From contig CAMZMU010000117.1 in NCBI GenBank assembly GCA_947311845.1, forward strand, positions 79,214,394 to 79,278,393: a stretch of DNA of 64,000 nucleotides, written 5' to 3'. A model generated the notes under the pieces. The model did no database searches. It had not been told where the DNA came from and was given only the letters and a program-made list of their open reading frames with translations. The stretch comes from Poa pratensis (Eukaryota; Streptophyta; Magnoliopsida; Poales; Poaceae). Positions 21,123 to 32,156 of the stretch are shown here, one piece after another. Within the stretch, counting starts at the first letter, position 1. Each line of letters begins with the position of its first letter. Position numbers and translations under genes: made by a program.

Positions 21123-22392
21123 TGATGACGTGAAACACACGTTCGTTGGGAGACCCCAAGAGGAAGGTATGATGTAGTCAGCAGCAAGTTTTCCCTCAGA
21201 AAGAAACCAAGGTTATCGAACCAGTAGGAGCAGCAACTCTTCAGAAGGTTGTCAACGGCGCCAGAAAAAATGGTGTTGTTGATGGGAGTCTGGACTGTTG
21301 ACGTGGAATCTGCACACAACACAATCAAACTATTTTGCCCCAACGAAACAGTGAGGTTGTCAATCTCACTGGCTTGCTGAAAACAAAGGATTAAACGTAT
21401 GGTGTGGAAAATGAGTATTAAATTGCAGAGAAATAAAAAGGAACAGTTTGCAGTTTGTGGTTGTTTAATCAGTGTAAAAGAATGGACCGGGGTCCACAGT
21501 TCACTAGTGGTGTCTCTCCATAAAAGATAACTAACATGTTGGGTGAACAAATTACAGCTGGGCAATTGACGAATAGTGAGCGCATGACAATGCATATACA
21601 TGACATGTTGACTACTATGATATTTAATTGGGCATTACGACATAATACATAGATCGTTATCCAACAGCATCTATGACTAATAATCCACCTCCGGGTTGTC
21701 ATCCGAGTTCCCCATTGGTATTAAGTTGCAAGCAACGGATAATTGCATTAAGTAAAGTGCGTAATGTAAACAAACACATATGTCCGTGGACATAGCATCG
21801 TTAGGTTATCCCTAGTGGCAACAGCACATCCACAACCTTAGAACTTTCTGTCACTGTCCCAGGTTAAACGGAGACATAAACCCACTATCTAGCATAAATA
21901 CTCTCTCTTGGAGTTACAAGCATCTACTTGGCCAAAGCATCTACGAGTAACGGAAAGCATGCAAGACCTTAAATAACATATAAGATAGATTGATAATCAA
22001 CTTGACATAATATTCAATATTCATCGGATCCCAGCAAACACAACATGTAGCATTACAATAATATGATCTTGATCATGTAGGGCAGCTCACAAGATCTAAA
22101 CATGATGGCACAAAGTGGAGAGACAACCATCTAGCTACTGCTATGGACCCGTAGTCCAAGGATGAACTACTCACGCATCACTCCGGAGGCAGGCATGGCG
22201 ATGTAGAAGCCTCCGGTGACGATTCCCCTCTCCGGCAGGGTGCCGGGAAGAGGTTCTGAACCCTCCCGAGCTAGGGTTGACGACGGCGGCGTCTCTGGAA
22301 CTTTTCGTGGATATTTGCTCAGGTACTTAGAGTTTTCGCGTCGGGGGAATAAGTAGGCGAAAGGGCGGCGGCTGGAGAGGTACCACTGATGC
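21123..22392 (-). repeat. 3' LTR of element C (inner end missing)
   Basis: It aligns to the reverse complement of the solo LTR 37397-38965 from that LTR's end back to about its position 37750, after which homology stops at 22392. It contains a primer-site-like relic (CAACGGCGCCAGAAAAA, 21254-21270). Confidence 0.85.
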
Positions 22393-23679
22393 AAACCAAA
22401 TTTTCAACAAGCTTTACGGTAGTTCTTCACTAATAGGCTTAACTCATGTGATGCACAATTTAATCATGATCTACTTGTTAACTCAAAACAATTGACAAGC
22501 ATCAAGTTATCCATTTTAGTGATCTACAAGATTAAGCAAGTTTTTCCTTATACCAATTACCACATGCAACATTTTCTGAACCAACCAAACACCAATCAAT
22601 TTATTTCATCAACTCTCCAAACAAATATAAGTGAAGCAAGAGAGTACTTTCTACAAAAGAAAGCTAATAGCTCTGACAAGAGATACATGAAAACAAGAGC
22701 TAAAAGCTGAACAGCGCTAGATATGAATACTCAACAAATATAAGTGAAGAATAGGAGTATTCTCATGAAAAAGCGGAGCGTGTCTCTCTCCCAATCAAGA
22801 ATGCTAGGGTCCAGTCAAGCTTTATTGAAAATAAAAATGCAATACTGAAAATAAAAAGCACACAGACGCTCCAAGAAAAGCACATATGATGTGAAAGAAT
22901 TAAAATATAGTTTCACTAGAGATGACCTGATAATTTTGACGATGAAGAAGGGGATGCCTTGGGCATCCCCAAGCTTAGACGCTTGAGTCTTCTTGAAATA
23001 TGCTGGGGAGATCCATGGGAGCCTCCCCAAGCTTAAGCTCTTCACTCTTCTTGATCCTATTATATCATCCTTCTCTCTTGACCCTTGAAAACTTCCGTCA
23101 CACCAAACTCAAAGTAGATCTCATTAGAGGGTTAGTGCATAAAAAAATTCACATGTTCTGTAAAGACGCAATATGATTTGTTACTTTAAACATTAGCTAC
23201 AGCCACTGATGTTATGTGAAGCTCTTCCACCCAAAAAAAATTTCACTCAACACTAGTAAAAGAGAGAATGCGAAAAATAAAAAGGCATAATCTGTCTAAA
23301 ACAGAACAGTCCGCAAAGACGAATTTTTTCGAGGCACTTACGACGCTCAGATCGAGAAACTCTGAACTAATGAAAGTTTCAGACATTCATAAAGATTACG
23401 CACAAAAAATTTCAGATTTTTTAACAATCTGGTGATTTTAGGAATTTCGTACAGTGAACAGCAAAAATCTGTTTCTGCGCAGCAATCAAAATTAAGCATC
23501 ATCTTATCATTAGAGGCTACTCTTGGCACAACAATGCGAGAAAATAAAGATACAAAGGAGTTGCTACAGAAGTAAACAAACTCCTTGACTCAATAAAAGA
23601 AAAATTGCAGAAAAATAAAATGGGTTGCCTCCCATAAGCGCTTTTCTTTAACGCCTTTTAGCTAGGCACAAAGCATGCA
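22393..23679 (-). other. 3' non-coding region of element C
   Basis: No gene is seen. It holds a perfect hairpin (22950-22970: GGGGATGCC, TTG, GGCATCCCC) and two AAGCTTGGGG tracts (reverse strand, near 22967-22976 and 23025-23034) like the polypurine tracts of A and B. The true polypurine tract and LTR junction appear to have been deleted at 22392. Confidence 0.6.
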
Positions 23680-24273
23680 TCAAGTATTACCAAGTGAAGA
23701 AGCATCAACATTGTAGTTTGTTCGAACAATAGAATCATAAGGTGGCTTAATCTTCTTCCTAGGAAAGTGTTCCATACCTTTCTTGAGAGGAAATTGATAT
23801 TTTATATTCCCTTCTTTCATATCAATAATAGCACCTACAGTTCTAAGAAAAGGTCTTCCCAACACAATAGGGCATGATGGATTGCACTCAATATCCAAGA
23901 CAATAAAATCAACGGGGACATAATTGTTGTTAACCATGATAAGAACATCATCAATTCTTCCCAAAGGTTTTTTAATAGTAGAATCAACAAGGTGAACATC
24001 CAAATAACAATTTTCCAAAGGTGCTAAATCAAGCATATCATATAATCTTTTAGGCATAACAGAAATACTAGCACCAAGGTCACACAAAGCATTGCAATCA
24101 AAGTCATTCAATTTCAATTTAATGATGGGCTCCCAACCATCTTCTAACTTCCTAGGGATAGAAGCTTCATGCTTTAATTTCTCTTCCCTAACTTGTATGA
24201 GAGCATTAGTAATATGTTTAGTAAAAGCCATGTTTATAGCACTAGCATTAGGACTTCTAGCTAGCTTTTGCAA
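23680..24273 (-). CDS. Aspartic protease of element C
   Basis: A 197-codon frame with a retropepsin-like domain: CNALCDLGASISVMPKRLYD (catalytic Asp in DLGAS), then VPVDFIVLDIECNPSCPIVLGRPFLRTVGA, the flap and second conserved block. It ends soon after with no reverse transcriptase, which is how this family differs from A and B. It would process gag in the particle. Its frame differs from the gag frame upstream, so gag-protease expression needs a frameshift or a base is missing near 24300-24450. Confidence 0.8.
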   Translation of the reverse strand: MQKLARSPNASAINMAFTKHITNALIQVREEKLKHEASIPRKLEDGWEPIIKLKLNDFDCNALCDLGASISVMPKRLYDMLDLAPLENCYLDVHLVDSTIKKPLGRIDDVLIMVNNNYVPVDFIVLDIECNPSCPIVLGRPFLRTVGAIIDMKEGNIKYQFPLKKGMEHFPRKKIKPPYDSIVRTNYNVDASSLGNT

Positions 24274-24451
24274 GAACTTAATTACTTCAGAAATATTGCA
24301 ACCATCAAAATCAAAGTCATTATCATCAAAAGTAATGGAATTATCTCTTCCTTATTGCTAGAAATTTCAGCATCTTTATCAAGGACAGTTTCAGAGTTAT
24401 CAGGCAATTTAGGACATTTTGCAATAGAAGTGGAAACATTACCAACACCAA

Positions 24452-25771
24452 CTATCTTGCCATTAATGGTAGGAGGTTTGTTAACACTTGAGTTTGAAGC
24501 CTTTTCAGAAGTAGTAATAGTATAAACTCTAGCAATATGTTCTTTCTAGCAATTTCATCCTCTCTTTCCCATCTAGCATGCAATTCAGCTAACATCCTCA
24601 CATTGTTATCAATTTTAACTTGTATAGCATTGAGAGTTTTGCTCTCTTTAACATCATGAGGCATGTTCTTTAGTTTCAATAAGTCAACATCAAGAGCAAG
24701 ACTATCAACTTTAGAGGAAAGCACATCAATTTTCCCAAATTTCTCCTCAACAGTTTTATTGAAAGCAGTTTGTGTACTAATAAAATCCTTAAGCATAACT
24801 TCAAGATCAGAGGGTACACTCTTATTATTATTGTAGGAGTTACTATAGGAATTTCCATAACCATTGCCACTATTAGAAGGATAGGGCCTATAATTGCTAT
24901 TACCAAAATTATTCCTATAAGCATTGTTGTTGAAATTATTATTTTTAATGAAGTTCACATCAACATGCTCTTCTTGAGCAACCAAAGAAGCTAAAGGAAC
25001 ATTATTTGGATCAACATGTGTTTGACCATTTGCAAGCATAGACATAATAGTATCAATTTTGGCACTCAAGGAGGAGGTTTCCTCAACAGAATTTACCTTC
25101 TTACCTGTTGGAGCTCTCTCGGTGTGCCACTCAGAATAATTAATCATCATATCATCAAGAAGCTTTGTTGCAGCACCCAAAGTGATGGACATAAAGGTAC
25201 CTCCAGCGGCCGAATCCAATAAATTCCTCGAAGAAAAATTTAATCCTGCATAGAAGGTTTGGATGATCATCCAAGTAGTCAGTCCATGAGTGGGACAATT
25301 TTTAACCAATGATTTCATTCTCTCCCATGCTTGAGCAACATGTTCATTATCAAATTGCTTAAAATTCATTATGCTACTTCTCAAAGAAATAATCTTAGCA
25401 GGAGGATAATATTTTCCAATAAAAGCATCTTTGCATTTAGTCCATGAATCAATACTATTTCTAGGCAAAGATAGCAACCATTCTTTAGCACGTCCTCTCA
25501 AGGAGAAAGGAAAAAGTTTCAGTTTAATAATATCACCATCTACTTCCTTGAGCTTTTGCATTTCACAAAGTTCAACAAAGTTATTAAGGTGAACAGCAGC
25601 ATCATCAGTACTAACACCAGAAAATTGCTCTTTCATAACAAGATTTAAAAGTGCAGGTTTAATTTCATAAAATTCTGCTGAAGCAGCAGGTGGAGCAATA
25701 GGTGTGCATATGAAATCATTGTTGTTCGTGCTAGTGAAATCACACAACTTAGTGTTCTCAGGAGTACTCAT
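24452..25771 (-). CDS. gag: Gag of element C
   Basis: The start is taken at the ATG 25771 (MSTPENTKLCDF), just after the primer site in element orientation. The open frame extends further upstream, but only through primer-site and LTR sequence. The gag domain spans residues about 50-230 (LNNFVELCEMQKL, LFPFSLRGRAKEWLLSLP, AQAWERMKSLVKNCPTHGL). An Asn-rich low-complexity stretch with repeated N-N-N/Y-G-N-S-Y (24820-24950) and a helical tail follow. It is probably still translatable, but the element depends on others for pol. Confidence 0.8.
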   Translation of the reverse strand: MSTPENTKLCDFTSTNNNDFICTPIAPPAASAEFYEIKPALLNLVMKEQFSGVSTDDAAVHLNNFVELCEMQKLKEVDGDIIKLKLFPFSLRGRAKEWLLSLPRNSIDSWTKCKDAFIGKYYPPAKIISLRSSIMNFKQFDNEHVAQAWERMKSLVKNCPTHGLTTWMIIQTFYAGLNFSSRNLLDSAAGGTFMSITLGAATKLLDDMMINYSEWHTERAPTGKKVNSVEETSSLSAKIDTIMSMLANGQTHVDPNNVPLASLVAQEEHVDVNFIKNNNFNNNAYRNNFGNSNYRPYPSNSGNGYGNSYSNSYNNNKSVPSDLEVMLKDFISTQTAFNKTVEEKFGKIDVLSSKVDSLALDVDLLKLKNMPHDVKESKTLNAIQVKIDNNVRMLAELHARWEREDEIARKNILLEFILLLLLKRLQTQVLTNLLPLMAR

Positions 25772-25950
25772 TTTAGCAGAAATAAAAACAGTACAGAAAA
25801 TAACTTGAAAGTAAACTAGATGCAAGTAACTAATTTTTTTGTGTTTTTGATAATTGAAAGCAAACAAGATAAAATAAAATAAACTAAGCAAGACAAAAAC
25901 AAAGTAAAGAGATTGGAAGCGTGAAACTCCCCTTGCAGAAGACTGCTGTC

Positions 25951-25968
25951 TCCCCGGCAACGGCGCCA
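25951..25968 (-). other. Primer-binding site of element C (tRNA-Asp)
   Basis: The reverse complement reads TGGCGCCGTTGCCGGGGA, 11 bp from the LTR start at 25980. It is identical to the sites of elements A and B. Confidence 0.88.
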
Positions 25969-25979
25969 GAAAAATAGCT

Positions 25980-26878
25980 TGATGACGTGAAACACACGTT
26001 CGTTGGGAGACCCCAAGAGGAAGGTATGATGTAGTCAGCAGCAAGTTTTCCCTCAGAAAGAAACCAAGGTTATCGAACCAGTAGGAGCAGCAACTCTTCA
26101 GAAGGTTGTCAACGGCGCCAGAAAAAAGTGTTGAGGGAGTCTGGACTGTTGACGTGGAATCTGCACACAACACAATCAAACTACTTTGCCCCAACGAAAC
26201 AGTGAGGTTGTCAATCTCACTGGCTTGCTGAAAACAAAGGATTAAACGTATGGTGTGGAAAATGAGTATTAAATTGCAGAGAATGAAAAAGGAACAGTTT
26301 GCAGTTTGTGGTTGTTTAATCAGTGTAAAAGAATGGACCGGGGTCCACAGTTCACTAGTGGTGTCTCTCCATAAAAGATAACTAACATGTTGGGTGAACA
26401 AATTACAGCTGGGCAATTGACGAATAGTGAGCGCATGACAATGCATATACATGACATGTTGACTACTATGATATTTAATTGGGCATTACGACATAATACA
26501 TAGATCGTTATCCAACAGCATCTATGACTAATAATCCACCGCCGGGTTGTCATCCGAGTCCCCATTGGTATTAAGTTGCAAGCAACGGATAATTGCATTA
26601 AGTAAAGTGCGTAATGTAAACAAACACATATGTCCGTGGACATAGCATCGTTAGGTTATCCCTAGTGGCAACAGCACATCCACAACCTTAGAACTTTCTG
26701 TCACTGTCCCAGGTTAAACGGAGACATGAACCCACTATCTAGCATAAATACTCTCTCTTGGAGTTACAAGCATCTACTTGGCCAAAGCATCTACGAGTAA
26801 CGGAAAGCATGCAAGATCTTAAATAACATATAAGATAGATTGATAATCAACTTGACATAATATTCAATATTCATCGGA
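25980..26878 (-). repeat. 5' LTR of element C (outer end deleted)
   Basis: It aligns to 21123-22028 and ends abruptly at TCATCGGA, where the other LTR continues for about 360 bp more. Element B integrase sequence starts directly at 26879. Confidence 0.85.
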
Positions 26879-29760
26879 CATTGATCACATGATAAAATAA
26901 ACTTCCTTGCATCTTTAAAGAGAGTAGGCCAATAAAAACCTGATTGTAGAACCTTTTGTGCAGTTCTATCTCCAGCGTGATGTCCTCCATAAGCACTACC
27001 ATGACATTTGTCCAATATTTCTTTTTGCTCATGTTCGGGAACACATCTTCGCATAATACCGTCTACTCCTTTATACAAATGTGGGTCATCCCAAAAATAG
27101 TGCCTCAAGTCACAAAAGAATTTCCTTCTTTGCTGATAAGTAAAAGTTGGAGGCAAATATTTGGCAAAATAAAGTTAGCATAATCAGCATACCAAGGACT
27201 TTCATGTGAACTTACCTTTATAGAAGCCAACTGTTCATTTGGAAAATTATCATTAACAGGAATAGGATCATGCATTATATTTTCCAATCTAGATAAATTA
27301 TCAGCAACAGGGTTTTCAGCACCCTTCCTATCCACAATATGCAAATCAAACTCTTGTAACAGAAGAACCCATCTAATAAGTCTAGGCTTAGCATCCTTCT
27401 TATCCATGAGGTATTTAATAGCAGCATGATCAGTATGAATAGTTACCTTGGAATCAACAATATAGGGTCTAAACTTATCACAAGCAAATACTACCGCTAA
27501 AAATTCCTTCTCGGTGGTAGCATAGTTCTTTTGAGCAACATCAAGAGTTTTACTAGCATAATGAATAACATTTAATTTCTTATCTACTCGCTGTCCTAAA
27601 ACAGCACCTACAGCAAAATCACTAGCATCACACATAATTTCGAAAGGTAAAGTCCAATCAGGTGGTTGGACGACAGGAGCAGTTATTAAAGCCTTTTTAA
27701 GAATTTCGAATGCTTCCTTACAATCATCATAAAAAACAAAAGGTACATTTTTTGAAGAAGATTAATAAGTGGTTTCGAAATTTTAGAAAAATCTTTAATA
27801 AACCTCCTATAGAAACCAGCATGACCAAGAATACTACGAATACCTTTCACATCCCTTGGGCAGGGCATTTTCTCAATTGCTTCAACTTTAGCTCTGTCCA
27901 CTTCAATACCCCTTTCAGAAATTTTATGCCCAAGAACAATTCCTTCATTAACCATGAAATGGCATTTCTCCCAATTAAGAACAAGATTAGTCTCTTCACA
28001 TCTCTGCAAAACTTTGTCAAGATTGTGCAAACAATTATCAAAAGAAGTTCCATAGACGGAGAAATCGTCCATGAAGACTTCCACAATTTCTTCACAAAAG
28101 CCATGAAAAATAGCAGACATGCATCTTTGAATGTAGCAGGAGCATTACACAAACCAAAAGGCATACGTCTATAAGCATACGTTCCATAAGGACAAGTAAA
28201 GGTAGTTTTCTCCTGGTCCTGATGTCTAACAGCTATTTGTGAAAAAACGGAATAACCGTCAAGAAAACAGAAATGAGTTTTCTTAGACAACCTTTCTAAC
28301 ATTTGATCAATAAAAGGCAGAGGATAGTGATCTTTCTTAGTAACCTTATTAACTTTTGAAAATCAATGCACATCTATAGCCAACTACTACTCTTTGAGGA
28401 ATAAGCTCATTATTTTCATTTGGCACAACAGTTACTCCTCCTTTCTTAGGAACACAATGAACAGGACTAACCCATCTACTATCAGCAATAGGATAAATTA
28501 TACCTGCATCAAGGAGTTTTAATACCTCATTCCTTACCACTTCTTTCATCTTAGGAATTAAACGACGTTGATGTTCAACAACGGGCTTTGCGTCAGGCTC
28601 CATATTAATTGCATGTTGACAGATAGCAGGAGAAATCCCTTTTAAATCATCAAGAGTATAACCCATAGCTCCTCGATGTTTCTTCAACACCTCTAACAAT
28701 CTTGCTTCTTCATCACCTGAAAGTTTAGAACTGATAATAAAGGATATATTTTCTTATCATCAATATGAGCATATTTAAGTGTATCTGGTAAAGGTTTTAA
28801 ATCAAAGACAGATCCTCCTTTGGTGGAGCCGAAATACCCAAGTCTTCCACTAGTAAATCATGCTTGAGAATTGGAGGTTGACGAAGAAAGATGTCGTCAA
28901 TCTCATTTCTCTCCTCTGCAAATACCTCGCTCTCATGATCTTCCATAAATTGCTGTAAAGCATTGTTAGGAGCAACAACAATAGAAGCAAGTTGTTCAAC
29001 CTTTAAATCCTCATTAGGCAATGCAGTTTCATAATGATTCTTAGCAAATTTGGAAAAATTGAACTCATAAGATTCTCCATCAAATTTAGTATAAATTTTT
29101 CTTTCTTACAATCAATAATAGCACCACAGGTATTCAAGAAAGGTCTACCAAAAATAATAGGACAAGTTTTACTAGCAGCAGAACCAAGAACTAAGAAATC
29201 AGCAGGGTATTTAGTCTTACCACATAAAACTTCAACATCTCTAACAATACCAACCGAGAGATAGTTTCTCTATTAGCAAGCTGAATAACCACATCAATCT
29301 CCTCAAGTTCGCAAGGATTAATTTCATGCCTAATTTCCTTGTAAAGATCATAAGGAATAGCACTTGAACTGGCGCCAATATCACAAAGACCATAGTAGCA
29401 ATGCTCACCTATTTTGACTGAAAGCACAGGGACACTTGTTTTCCGGGCTCTTTTAGGATGTGTAACAATGTTAGAAGCTTCTTCGCAAAATTTAATATGT
29501 CCTCCTTCTACATTTTCAGTTACAAGATCCTTAACCATAGCTATTGCAGGTTTTACAGTTATTTGCTCATCAGGTTCTTTAGCTTTCCTTTCACTTTTAT
29601 TAACCACACTAGCCAAAATAGAATGTTCTTTTACTTTTACAGGAAAAGGTATTTTTTCAATATAAGGTTCTGGCAGAATGCGATCAACAGTATGAACTTC
29701 AATGTTTTTAACAAGAGCAGAATTAATGTTATCTTTATAAGGTTCATGATACTTTTCCAC
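26879..29760 (-). pseudogene. pol: Element B pol: protease, RT, RNase H and integrase N-terminus
   Basis: In element order: protease in 29191-29760 ([20 protein letters not shown]); linker 28797-29021; RT first part 28349-28699 ([39 protein letters not shown]); RT palm and thumb 27686-28302 ([46 protein letters not shown]). RNase H is 27105-27635 ([29 protein letters not shown]). The integrase zinc module is 26879-27156 ([14 protein letters not shown]), where element C cuts in. Order and motifs parallel element A at 6131-9100. At least five frame changes and the insertion make it non-functional. Confidence 0.87.
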
Positions 29761-30556
29761 CCCTTTCTAGGAATATCGAGATACGAAGCAAAAGCCTTAT
29801 AACAGTTTGCAATAATTTGAGAATCAAGACCATAAGTAGCACTAAAATTACGAAAACTATCAGTCTCCATAAAAGATTTAATGCATTCAAAATCATATTT
29901 ATACCTGACTCTCTACCTTTGTCGTTCTCCCATCCTTCAGTATTTTCCTGGATACGATCAAGAAGGTCCCATTTATCTTCCTCTTTCTTCCGTGTAAATG
30001 ATCCAGAACAAGAAGTATCCAATAAATCTTTATCATGAAGAGAAAGCCTTGCATAAAAGTTATTGATAACAATATTACTTGGGAGCTCATGAATGGGGCA
30101 TTTGAGCATTAATGACTTCAGCCTCCCCCAAGCTTGGGCAATACTTTCTCCATCATGAGGCCAAAAATTATATATAGAGTTCCTGTCTTTATGGATCTCA
30201 CTAAGAGGATAAAATTTGGAGTAAAAGAGAGGAACAATCTCGACCCAACTCAATGAGTGGCCATTTTTAAGCAGACTATACCATTCAGCAGCTCTGCCCT
30301 TCAGTGATAGAGAAAATAATTTCCTCTTGACTTTGTCCATAGAAATACCTGCACACTTGAATAACTCGCACAATTCATATAGAAAAAGCAAGTGATTACC
30401 AGGATGGACAGTTCCATCATAGCGGTTATTCATAAAACGTTCAACAATTTTCATAGGTATTTTAAATGGAATTCCCTGAGCAGGTGGAGGGTCATCTACT
30501 ACCGTAGCAGTGGTAGTAGTCTTCCCAAACAGTGATTCGAATGGAGATGACTCCAT
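29744..30556 (-). pseudogene. gag: Gag of element B
   Basis: ATG at 30556 (MESSPFESLFGK), 62 bp past the primer site. The gag domain has IPFKIPMKIVERFMNNRYDG, LFSLSLKGRAAEWYSLL and YNFWPHDGESIAQAWGRLKSLMLKCP, closely similar in order to element A's gag. The frame decays after GWENDKGRESG; the matching continuation (METDSFRNFSATYGLDSQIIANCY) is in another frame at 29637-29870, indicating a frameshift near 29910. Confidence 0.82.
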
Positions 30557-30617
30557 GACAGAACATCACTTACAGTAAATATTTCCTTACCAATTCTTCT
30601 TACCAATAGCGCTTCAC

Positions 30618-30635
30618 TCCCCGGCAACGGCGCCA
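30618..30635 (-). other. Primer-binding site of element B (tRNA-Asp)
   Basis: TCCCCGGCAACGGCGCCA on the plus strand is the reverse complement of the tRNA-Asp primer site, 11 bp from the LTR at 30647. Confidence 0.88.
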
Positions 30636-30646
30636 GAAAATAGTCT

Positions 30647-32156
30647 TGATGACCCACAAGTATAGGGGGTGTATCGTAGTACTTTCGATAAATAAGAGTG
30701 TCGAACCCAACGAGGAGCAGAAGGTGCTGGTATGTAGTTTTGATCAAGGATTCACTGTAAACACTAGCAGACAAGTTTTTAGGGGTTTTCAATATAGCAG
30801 ATAAATACAGTATGAGTAAATAAACGAGAGCAATAATAATTGCAGCGAGTGGCCCAATCCTTTTGAGTGCAAAGGACAAGCCGGTTGTGTTACTTATGAT
30901 TACCAAACGTTCCTGGGACACATGGGAATTTCGTCAAGTGCTTTCGTTTCATGTAGTTGATTAATCTTCAATGTTTCGATAAGTGTTGTGTGGGTGAATC
31001 TATGCTAACGCACTGCCCTTCCTAGGACTAATACGTACTTGTGATTATACCCCTTGCAAGCATCCGCAACTACAAGAAGTAATTAAGATAAATCTAACCA
31101 CAGCCTTAAACTCTCAGATCCTACACTCCCTTGTGCACTAACTTACCAACGGGGGTTCAGGTTTCTGTCGCTCCGGCAACCCCACAATTAGCAAGCTAAA
31201 TACACAATGCATTCCCTAGGCCCATAAAGGTGAAGTATCATGTAGTCGACGTTCACATGACACCACTATAAGAATGACACCACAACTTAAATATCAAACC
31301 ATTAAATATTACTCAACATTATTCCACTACTAGCAGCAAGACTTTCCCCATGTCCTCAAGAACTAAACGAACTACTCACAAGACATCATATGGATCATGA
31401 TCAGAGGTGATATAATGATGAATAACAATCTGGACATAAACCTTAATTCACCGACAAAACTCAATAGCATCAACAACAAGGAGTAATTAACATCGGGAGA
31501 GTCTCCCCAATGAACTAGACAAGGTGCAGCCCTAGATGTTACAGCGGAACGGAGTGGAGTAGTGGAGATGATGATGGTGGAGCGGTGGATGATGAAGATG
31601 ATGATCCTGATGAAGTCCAGCACGATGACGGCGACGATGGCGATGATTTCCCCCCTCCGGGAAGGAATTTCCCCGGCAGATTTCTCCCTGCCGGAGAGCT
31701 TTTCTCTCTTTGTGGTTTCCGTCCCGTGGAGGTGGCAGAATATTTCATGGACGAACCTCCTGATGTTTTAGGGTCACGGGGGAGATATACGCGAAGGGGC
31801 AGCGCCAGAGGTGGGCCCAGGTGGCCACGCCAGGCCTCGGCGCCGCCCTCCTCCTGGCCACGCCCAGGGGTGGCATGGGGCCCACCTGGCCCACCTGGAG
31901 CTCCCCTTCTGGCTAGCTCCGTCATCTGGAAAAATAGGAACTTCGGCGAAAGTTTCGTGATTTTTGGAGTTTCGCAAATATATTAGCTTGACGGTGCTTT
32001 TTCCAGCTAAAATCTGGCTCCGGCAGATAAATCCCCAATAATCATCAAACATGCAAAATAAGATAAAATAACATAAGTAACATGTATTAATATGAAATAT
32101 ATCGATGAATAACAGTAAATTATGATATAAAATAGTGATGCAAAATGGACGTATCA
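30647..32156 (-). repeat. 5' LTR of element B
   Basis: It repeats 16096-17630 with about 35-40 substitutions, mostly transitions, and a few indels. It ends ACGTATCA followed by the GAGCT duplication inside the outer gag. Confidence 0.92.

Larger units (their letters stand above)
21123..26878 (-). mobile_element. Element C: non-autonomous Athila-like (Sabrina-like) retrotransposon, gag-protease only, truncated
   Basis: Minus strand, inserted in element B's integrase. The left end (21123, TGATGACG, preceded by ACGTC) is intact. The right end stops inside the LTR at 26878 with no matching duplication. Both LTRs lack their starting portion: the 3' LTR (21123-22392) lacks about 300 bp on its inner side and the 5' LTR (25980-26878) about 670 bp on its outer side. 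The tRNA-Asp primer site is at 25951-25968. It codes for gag and protease only and has no RT or integrase. Its LTR matches the solo LTR at 37397-38965. The Sabrina-like name is from memory of family style and is tentative. Confidence 0.85.
16096..32156 (-). mobile_element. Element B: Athila-like gypsy retrotransposon, minus strand, split by element C
   Basis: The LTRs are 16096-17630 (3') and 30647-32156 (5'), bounded TGAT...ATCA as read on the plus strand. The target duplication is GAGCT (16091-16095 and 32157-32161), and removing the element restores the outer gag frame. The primer site (tRNA-Asp, minus) is 30618-30635 and the polypurine tract is at 17631-17646. It carries gag, protease, RT, RNase H, integrase and a coiled-coil accessory ORF. 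Without element C it is about 10.3 kb, matching element A in layout but with different LTRs. LTRs differ at about 35-40 sites by eye (about 2.6%, of the order of 1 million years). Numerous frameshifts make it inactive. Confidence 0.92.

Noticed and set aside
24452..26452. A 666-residue open frame covering LTR, primer site and gag of element C
   Set aside because: The first 226 or so codons translate the LTR and primer-site region. The real gag start is the ATG at 25771, after the primer site.
32145..32156. The ATG at 32145 as the start of a zinc-knuckle gene
   Set aside because: Those bases belong to element B's LTR end. The true reading frame enters from the outer gag at the GAGCT junction.
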